Assembly: GCA_041490205.1 (NCBI GenBank)
Contig: JBGPSQ010000065.1
Coordinates: 1 to 12,824 of the forward strand
Source of the DNA: DATDDB01 sp041490205
GTDB taxonomy: Bacteria; Pseudomonadota; Gammaproteobacteria; Burkholderiales; Gallionellaceae
Length of the DNA stretch: 12,824 nucleotides
Direction of reading: 5' to 3'
Shown here: positions 7,236 to 12,824 of the stretch, piece after piece
How the letters are laid out: every line of letters begins with the position of its first letter
How positions within the stretch are numbered: position 1 is the stretch's first letter
The notes under the pieces: generated by a model
What the model was told of the DNA's origin: nothing
Databases searched by the model: none
Seen by the model: only the letters and a program-made list of their open reading frames with translations
Program-made: the position numbers and the translations under genes

Positions 7236-7251
7236 AATATGTTTTTCCGGT

Positions 7252-7710
7252 TCATGCGGCCAGCCCTGCCGATGGTTCGTTAAGATAAGCCTGCAAAATC
7301 TGCTGCGCCGCAACCTGGTCGAGCAGCGGCTTTTGCCTGATGCCGCGTATCCCCGCCTCGTTCAATTGCGAACTGGCGGCGGCGGAAGTATAGCGCTCAT
7401 CCGCAAGGATGACAGGCAAACCGAAGCGGCCCTTGAGGCGGTTGGCGAAGCGGCGGCACAAGCGCGTCATTTCGTGCGGCGTGCCGTCGTCGTTGCACGG
7501 CAGGCCCACCACCAGCGCAGCCGGCTGCCACTCGCGGATCAGCGATTCAATCGCCGCGAAGCGCTGCGTATTCTCTTCCCCTTGCAAGGTGGTCAGGGGC
7601 TGTGCCGTGCCGGAAATGGAGTTGCCGACCGCCACACCGATGCGTTTTTCGCCAAAATCGAATGCCAGCAGGGTACCTTGTACGGGGGGAGCGGAACGGC
7701 CCTCAGGCAT
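7252..7710 (-). CDS. ruvX: Putative pre-16S rRNA nuclease / Holliday junction resolvase, YqgF family
   Basis: A 152-residue RNase H-fold nuclease; in E. coli YqgF takes part in 16S rRNA 5'-end maturation, and the family is also annotated as a Holliday junction resolvase. The first catalytic aspartate lies in LLAFDFGEKRIGVAVG (14-29, Asp18), followed by ALVVGLP (65-71), the DERYTS motif (104-109) and Asp131 in LLDQVAA, all as in the family. The frame is open 9 codons upstream, but the ATG at 7710 is chosen because GGAGG lies 9 bases before it and the family N-terminus is short. Its first 8 bases overlap the end of algH, so the two are translationally linked. It is followed by the gap holding the inverted repeat, where pyrR would be expected. 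Confidence 0.94.
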   Translation of the reverse strand: MPEGRSAPPVQGTLLAFDFGEKRIGVAVGNSISGTAQPLTTLQGEENTQRFAAIESLIREWQPAALVVGLPCNDDGTPHEMTRLCRRFANRLKGRFGLPVILADERYTSAAASSQLNEAGIRGIRQKPLLDQVAAQQILQAYLNEPSAGLAA

Positions 7711-8278
7711 GCCCCGCATCCTCCGACAGCGTGGCATAGTCTATGCCCAGCAGCGCCATGGCCGCAGGCAGGCGTTCTTCCGCCGCCATTTCGAACAATA
7801 TCTTTCCCGAAACCGGCCCGGATGCTTCAACCGACAGCCAGGCATTCTGCGACATCTCCTCTTCCAGTTGGCCTTGCGACCAGCCCGCGTAGCCCAGGGT
7901 GACCAGCAGGTTGTGCGGCCCCTGCCCTTCGCCGACGGCCTGCAAAATGTCCTTGGAGGTGGTCAGGCCGAAGGTGCCGCTGATGGAGAGGGTGGATTGC
8001 CACTGCCCGGCAGGTTCATGCAGCACGAATCCGCGGTCGGTCTGCACCGGGCCACCGAAGTGCACCGGCACGTCCTGCAATTCCGTGGGGTTGAGCGGCA
8101 ACTGAATCTGGGCAAACAACTCGCTCAGGGTCAGGTTGATCGGGCGGTTGACCACGATGCCGAGCGCACCCTGTTCGTTATGCTCGCAAATGTAAGCCAG
8201 GGATTTGGCAAAAAACGGGTCGGCCATGGCGGGCATGGCGATCAGGAAATGGTTGCTGAGGTTCAGTTGTTGTGCCAT
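7703..8278 (-). CDS. algH: AlgH/YqgE family protein (UPF0301, DUF179)
   Basis: A 191-residue cytoplasmic protein of the conserved AlgH/YqgE family, whose molecular function is not settled; in Pseudomonas it has been linked to alginate regulation. The diagnostic N-terminus is present: NHFLIAMPAMADPFF (9-23), then YICEHNEQGALGIVVNRP, and HFGGPVQTDRGFVLH in the middle. The frame extends upstream to a GTG at 8314 that overlaps the stop of the kinase gene as GTGA, but the ATG at 8278 is preferred because family members start shortly before the NHFLIAMP motif. Neither start has a strong ribosome site, so the choice is not certain. It lies 32 bases after the chpA stop and overlaps ruvX by 8 bases, the conserved algH-ruvX pairing. 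Confidence 0.93.
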   Translation of the reverse strand: MAQQLNLSNHFLIAMPAMADPFFAKSLAYICEHNEQGALGIVVNRPINLTLSELFAQIQLPLNPTELQDVPVHFGGPVQTDRGFVLHEPAGQWQSTLSISGTFGLTTSKDILQAVGEGQGPHNLLVTLGYAGWSQGQLEEEMSQNAWLSVEASGPVSGKILFEMAAEERLPAAMALLGIDYATLSEDAGHA

Positions 8279-8310
8279 GGGTGCTATTGTAATCCCAAGG
8301 CGCGCAGAAT

Positions 8311-11300
8311 TCACCTGCCTGGCTTATTGATGAACTGGCTGATTTGCGCAAGCAGTTCCTCTTCCTGGAATGGTTTACCGAAATAAGCGTTTACGCCAAG
8401 TTCCAGCGCATGATCGCGGTGCTTCTCGGCGGTGCGCGAGGTAATCATCAGGATTGGCAGGTTGTGCAGCTTGGGATCGCGGCGTATCTGCCGGGTCAGT
8501 TCGAAACCGTCCATGCGCGGCATTTCCACGTCGAGCAACATGACATCCGGTATGACCTGGGTCAGTTGTTCCAGCGCATCAACGCCATCCTTGGCGGTCG
8601 CCACGTCATATCCGGCGCGCGCCAGCATGCGGCTGGTCACTTTGCGCACGGTGAGGGAATCGTCCACCACCATGATCAGCGGTACGGTTTGCAGCGGAGA
8701 CGGCGTTGCCGCTACCGGCGCCGCCGCTTGCACGACTGGCGCCTCGGCTTCCTTGCGCGCCACGATGGAGGGCTGGGTCAGGGCGACCGGGTTGAGAATG
8801 AGCACCACGCTGCCGTTACCCAGCACCGTTGCCCCGGCAATTCCGGGCATGCGCGAGAGTTGCGGGCCGATGTTCTTGACCACGGCTTCCTGGTTGCCCA
8901 TCAGTTCATCCACCAGCAAAGCCACCCGCTGCTCCGCGCTGTGCAGCAGCAGCACCGAGTTGTGCATGCGGTTTTCCGGAATATGCTTTTCATCGCCCAG
9001 TAGATGCGGCAGATGTTTCAGCGGATAGGCGCGGCCTTGCCACTCGACTACCCCTGCGCGGTGAGCGTCCTCCAGCGCGGCGGGCTTCATGTGCAGCACC
9101 TGTTCCACCATCACCGACGGGATGGCGTATTGGCCCAGCCCGGCGCGCACCATCAACACCTGCGTCACCGCCAGGGTGAGCGGCAGGCGGATGGTGAAGC
9201 GCGTGCCCTTGCCGCGTTCTGTCCGGACGCTGACCTGGCCTCCCAAGCCGGTGATTTCGTTGCGCACCACGTCCATGCCGACGCCGCGTCCGGAAATTTC
9301 CGTCACTTCGGTTGCGGTGGAAATACCGGAATTGAAAATCAGCTGTATGGAATCCTCATCGCTGATTTCCGTGCCCGGCGGGAACAGGCCGCGCTCGATC
9401 GCCTTCCGGCGCAATGCTTCCAGGTTGATGCCCGCGCCATCGTCCACAATGTCGAACACAACTTCATTGCTTTCCTGCGTCAGTGCCACCTGGATCTGGC
9501 CGATCGGCGATTTTCCCTTGCGGTTGCGCTCTTCCGGGCTTTCCAGGCCGTGCGCAATCGCATTGCGCAGAATGTGTTCGAACGGGGCAGTCATCTTGTC
9601 CAGCACGCTGCGGTCCATTTCGACTTCCGTGCCGCGCAAGTCCAGCATGGCGCGCTTTTGCAGCTCTTTCGTGGTCTGGCGCACAATGCGGTAAAGCCGG
9701 TCGCTGATCCCGGAGAAGGGCACCATGCGGATGGACATCAGACTCTGCTGCAAGTCGCGGTTGAGATAGGCTTGCGCAGACATCGCAGCAGCCGCCTCAT
9801 CCAGGTTCTTCATCAAGGTCTGCTGTACTGTTTGAACGTCGTGCACGCTTTCGCCCATGAACCGGGTCAATTCCTGGAAGCGGGTGAAGCGGTCGAATTC
9901 CAGCGGGTCGAATTTTTCAGCCAGATCATGCGCCAGCGCTACGCGGGCCTCCATCTGGCTTTCCGCCTGGATTTCAATCTCGCGCAACTGGCGGCGCAGG
10001 CGGATGACGCTTTCGGTCATGTCCGACAAGCCGGTCTTGAATGCGCGCAATTCGGCTTCCAGGCGTGAACGCGTCACGCTGATTTCGCCCGCCTCGTTGA
10101 CCAGACGATCCACGGTTTCCGAGCGCACGCGCAGCATGGCGGCCGCGCGCTCTGCATGCGCGTCTGTCCTGAGTTGCGCCGCATGCGGCTGAGCGGCCGC
10201 AGTGACCGGTTGCGTGGCTGGCGCAGAAGGTTGTTCCGGTTGCTCTGGCGCCTGGGCTGGTTCTTCCGGCTCCGTGGCGCCGCTGCGCAGGCGTTCGAGC
10301 GCATTGCTGATGCGGTCGAAAAAATTGTCGAGTTCGTCCCATAGCGCCTCATTGCGCAGCGCCTTTGACATGCCGGTAACCACGCGGTCTTCCATGCGGT
10401 GGGTCAATTCGCCCAAGCGCATCACGCCGGCCATGCGGGCGCTGCCTTTGAGGGTGTGCAGCCCGCGTTGCAACTCGTTTGCCAGACGCATGTCTTCCGG
10501 GTTTTCGCGCCAGGCGCGCAGGGTTTTTTCGATCTGCGGCTGCAAGTCGCCCGATTCCTCAAGGAAAATCGGGAGCAGTTGATCGTCGATTTCATCCGTG
10601 ACCGTGCGCTCTTCAACATATTGCCGGATGCGTTGCGCGGCCTCCTGGGGAGTTTCTTCCTCGGGTGCCGCGAACGGTTCATGGCTGGCCGTCTCATCCG
10701 GAGCGAAGGTTGCGGGACTGGCTGCCATGATAGGCTCTGGAACGGCGGTGAATGGGGTTGTTTCTGGGGTAGTCGCGCCCCACACAGCTTTTTTCATCGG
10801 CTCCGGGACGACGTTACTTTGCGTAGCCGGGGTTTCCGCAAAAATCTCCGGAACGGCGAACCCTTGAGGCGCCGAGGGTTCTTCACCGGAAATGAAGGTT
10901 TCCTGGTCGGCCTGCAAGCGCGCAATCAGTTCAGGCTGGTCTTGCGGCGCCTGATGGTTGCAGATGTCCAGGAACATTGCATCCAGCGTGTTGATGGTTT
11001 CTTCCACCAGTGCAATCTGGCCTGAATTCAGCGTGAACAGCTTACCGATGCGCGCCTCCAGCCACATCTCCAGGGCGCGCGAAAGATCGGCCACTTCGAC
11101 AAAGCCCATGGTACGGTTCACGCCTGCCAGTGTGTGCGCGGCGCGCATGAAATCATAGGCAACCACGGGCGGGGTGGTTGCTCGCAATTCGGCGAAATAG
11201 TTTTGCAGCTTGGCCAGATTGCTTGCGCTCTCCTCGGTGGCAATATCGAACAGCGAGGCAGACAGGGTGATTTTCCCAATCTTAATCGAGCCGGACTCCT

Positions 11301-12824
11301 CCTCATCCTCCTCTTGCGCAGTGGGCGCGGTCTGGGGCGTCTGGGACAATATCTGCTGCAAATCCGGTAGGAAAAATTCCTCTGCGACCGGCGCAGCTTC
11401 GGATTCCGGCTTGGTTGCAAAGTAGGATGGCAGCAGGGAATCCAGCGAGAAAGGCAATTCCGGTGCTGCCTCGGGCAACTTCCCTCCAGCCAAGCCGGCT
11501 ACGGCCGGTGTGCCAGACAAAGTTTCCTCCCCGACATTCAGGGAGAGCGGCAGCAAGGCTTCCAGCGGGAAAGGCAATTCCGGCTTTGCCGCAGCAACCG
11601 GAGGAGCCGGTTCTTCTTCGGCCGGCATCGACAAGCCCAGGGAATCAAAATCAATCGCCATGGCTGGTTCGGGCGCAGCAACCTCGGGCACAGGCAGATC
11701 CTCGCCGTTCTCTATCTTCTTCGCAGCTTCGACCAGGGGGGTGGTGTTGATCAGCTTGCCGCTATGGGTGCGCAACGAATCCACCCAGGCGTGGAATAGC
11801 ACTTCGGCATCGGCGATGAATTGCAGCAAACCCGGGGTGGCGGGCTTGTTTTCCTGCAACCACTTGTTCATCGCGCGCTCGACAGCCCAGGATACTTCGC
11901 CCAGGTCATTCAGCCCGACCATGCGCCCGCTGCCTTTCAGGGTATGGAAGCCGCGCCGTATGGTAACCAAGGGTTCGATACTCTCGGCATGAAGCTGGCT
12001 GAGGCCAAGGTTGGTGCGCAGTATGCCCAGCACTTCCTGTGCTTCCTCGAGGAAAACCTCGAGCATTTCATTGTCTTCGGTGGCAGGGGCTTGCGCCACT
12101 ATTGCATCGGGCGAAGCCTCTCCAGCCGCTGCAGCAGCGGGAGCTGCGGCCTCTGTCGCCTGTGCTGCCGCACCGGCAAGCATGTCTTGCAATACCTTGG
12201 TATCCGGTTTTTGACCGTAAGCCAAGTCATGGATGTACGCGCCCAGCGCGCTGATGGCGGCGGCGGTGGAATGCATTTCCGCCGGGCTGGGCTTGCCGCC
12301 GTCGGCGTAATGCGTGACCAAGGCTTTAACATTTCCCAGCAGCTGCCATGACACATCCAGCGACAACATGCGCAAGCAACCCTGCACCTGGTTCATCCAG
12401 CGGACCAGCAGCGCCAATTCGTCGCGCTTTTCGGTGTTGGCGAAAAATACGTTCAATTCCTGCTCGACTTGCTGCAGATTGTTCGACATCGCCTCGATCA
12501 GGAGGGGCAGGATCTCGCGTTGCGCCATCTGGCAATACAGGGGGTAAAGCTCGCTCACTTCCGGCATCTCGGCGGGAACGGCCTGCAAGCGCTGTCCTAT
12601 GATGCGCACCTGCTCGTGGAAGTTGTCTCCCAGCCGCGCATAATGCGCAATGCCGGTCTCCAGCAGCGTCAGGGCCAAGGCCATGTCCATCCTGATGCGC
12701 TGGCGGTATTCCGCATCATCGATATGCCCGGCGGCAGTATGAATTTGCCGGCACAAGGATTGCAGGGTATTGCGGTCCAGTCCTTCGGAAAGGGCATGCA
12801 GTTGTTCAGCCTGGGTGGAAAATG
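8311..12824 (-). CDS. chpA: Multi-Hpt CheA-type hybrid histidine kinase (ChpA/PilL), N-terminus cut by window edge
   Basis: A chemosensory kinase of the type IV pilus (Pil-Chp) system. The frame is open to the right edge, giving 1503 residues in window (numbered from the first whole codon, ending at 12822); the true start lies outside, and the TTG at 12756 is just an internal codon. In order: a FimL/Hpt-like helical region (about 1-205); Hpt-1 (HTLKGSGRM, His293); an acidic/Pro-rich linker (375-510); Hpt-2 (HTLAGVNR, His563, Lys replaced by Ala); a linker; Hpt-3 (HTLKGSARM, His789); a CheA dimerisation segment (897-1072); an ATPase domain with N-box Asn1087/His1091, DDGAG (1127-1131) and GRGVG (1178-1182); a CheW-like domain (about 1215-1350); and a C-terminal receiver (Asp1387-Asp1388, phospho-acceptor Asp1431, Lys1483). 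This is ChpA/PilL architecture, shorter than P. aeruginosa ChpA. Partners PilG/H/I/J would lie to the right. Confidence 0.95.
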   Translation of the reverse strand, partial: FSTQAEQLHALSEGLDRNTLQSLCRQIHTAAGHIDDAEYRQRIRMDMALALTLLETGIAHYARLGDNFHEQVRIIGQRLQAVPAEMPEVSELYPLYCQMAQREILPLLIEAMSNNLQQVEQELNVFFANTEKRDELALLVRWMNQVQGCLRMLSLDVSWQLLGNVKALVTHYADGGKPSPAEMHSTAAAISALGAYIHDLAYGQKPDTKVLQDMLAGAAAQATEAAAPAAAAAGEASPDAIVAQAPATEDNEMLEVFLEEAQEVLGILRTNLGLSQLHAESIEPLVTIRRGFHTLKGSGRMVGLNDLGEVSWAVERAMNKWLQENKPATPGLLQFIADAEVLFHAWVDSLRTHSGKLINTTPLVEAAKKIENGEDLPVPEVAAPEPAMAIDFDSLGLSMPAEEEPAPPVAAAKPELPFPLEALLPLSLNVGEETLSGTPAVAGLAGGKLPEAAPELPFSLDSLLPSYFATKPESEAAPVAEEFFLPDLQQILSQTPQTAPTAQEEDEEESGSIKIGKITLSASLFDIATEESASNLAKLQNYFAELRATTPPVVAYDFMRAAHTLAGVNRTMGFVEVADLSRALEMWLEARIGKLFTLNSGQIALVEETINTLDAMFLDICNHQAPQDQPELIARLQADQETFISGEEPSAPQGFAVPEIFAETPATQSNVVPEPMKKAVWGATTPETTPFTAVPEPIMAASPATFAPDETASHEPFAAPEEETPQEAAQRIRQYVEERTVTDEIDDQLLPIFLEESGDLQPQIEKTLRAWRENPEDMRLANELQRGLHTLKGSARMAGVMRLGELTHRMEDRVVTGMSKALRNEALWDELDNFFDRISNALERLRSGATEPEEPAQAPEQPEQPSAPATQPVTAAAQPHAAQLRTDAHAERAAAMLRVRSETVDRLVNEAGEISVTRSRLEAELRAFKTGLSDMTESVIRLRRQLREIEIQAESQMEARVALAHDLAEKFDPLEFDRFTRFQELTRFMGESVHDVQTVQQTLMKNLDEAAAAMSAQAYLNRDLQQSLMSIRMVPFSGISDRLYRIVRQTTKELQKRAMLDLRGTEVEMDRSVLDKMTAPFEHILRNAIAHGLESPEERNRKGKSPIGQIQVALTQESNEVVFDIVDDGAGINLEALRRKAIERGLFPPGTEISDEDSIQLIFNSGISTATEVTEISGRGVGMDVVRNEITGLGGQVSVRTERGKGTRFTIRLPLTLAVTQVLMVRAGLGQYAIPSVMVEQVLHMKPAALEDAHRAGVVEWQGRAYPLKHLPHLLGDEKHIPENRMHNSVLLLHSAEQRVALLVDELMGNQEAVVKNIGPQLSRMPGIAGATVLGNGSVVLILNPVALTQPSIVARKEAEAPVVQAAAPVAATPSPLQTVPLIMVVDDSLTVRKVTSRMLARAGYDVATAKDGVDALEQLTQVIPDVMLLDVEMPRMDGFELTRQIRRDPKLHNLPILMITSRTAEKHRDHALELGVNAYFGKPFQEEELLAQISQFINKPGR
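11431..11590. repeat. Direct 40-bp repeat within the kinase linker, 120 bp apart
   Basis: Bases 11431-11470 and 11551-11590 match at 33 of 40 positions, exactly 120 bp apart and in frame. In the protein they give PELPFPLEALLP (414-425) and PELPFSLDSLLP (454-465), 40 residues apart. Several differences fall at third codon positions, consistent with an old duplication kept under protein-level constraint. Confidence 0.75.

Noticed and set aside
7105..7251. Sigma-70 promoter for pyrB
   Set aside because: The best -35/-10-like pairs had wrong spacing or poor matches; none was convincing enough to list.
9004..10068. 354-codon plus-strand frame inside the kinase gene
   Set aside because: Antisense to the conserved dimerisation, ATPase and CheW regions; composition typical of a shadow frame.
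12754..12756. TTG as the start codon of the kinase
   Set aside because: The same frame stays open for 22 more codons to the window edge without a stop, and ChpA/PilL proteins have further N-terminal sequence, so this is an internal codon of a truncated gene.

Overview
The window reads as a chromosomal piece of a Gram-negative betaproteobacterium, possibly of the Nitrosomonadales/Gallionellaceae kind. The class is inferred from gene order and protein flavour: a ChpA/PilL kinase next to algH-ruvX-pyrB-pyrC', a DUF4124-glutaredoxin protein, and a non-catalytic dihydroorotase homologue like that of Pseudomonas. The finer placement is a guess. GC content looks moderately high (upper fifties by eye) and even throughout. 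I see no mobile-element gene, tRNA, rRNA or CRISPR array.

Layout: one short plus-strand gene for a small outer-membrane beta-barrel protein (13-543) ends at a strong intrinsic terminator (571-601). Everything else is on the minus strand. In transcription order from the right edge: a large multi-Hpt CheA-type hybrid kinase (ChpA/PilL, 8311-12824, N-terminus cut by the window edge), AlgH/YqgE (7703-8278), RuvX/YqgF (7252-7710), a 140-base gap, PyrB (6154-7104), the dihydroorotase-like PyrX (4880-6157), oligopeptidase A (2771-4843), a secreted DUF4124-glutaredoxin protein (2302-2760) and phosphoglucomutase (628-2265). Spacing is tight or overlapping (algH/ruvX overlap by 8 nt, pyrB/pyrX by 4 nt), so most of it could be transcribed together. 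The one real break is 7105-7251.

How the genes work together: PyrB keeps all the aspartate carbamoyltransferase motifs. Its partner PyrX has lost most dihydroorotase metal-ligand histidines (HxH to A-x-R, and others). The pair therefore probably forms the Pseudomonas-type ATCase, in which the dihydroorotase homologue is structural, and a catalytic PyrC should lie elsewhere in the genome. The kinase would control type IV pilus function with genes outside the window. The remaining genes are housekeeping (peptide turnover, pre-rRNA processing, hexose-phosphate interconversion) or envelope/redox functions.

The least ordinary part is 7105-7251. In Pseudomonas-type loci pyrR sits between ruvX and pyrB. 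Here that slot holds no pyrR but an imperfect 30-nt inverted repeat built from degenerate 10-bp units (7120-7149 / 7206-7235), overlapped by a 36-codon open frame that ends on the pyrB start codon. I found no clearly new multi-gene system; the findings are local oddities, with this region the best candidate for follow-up.
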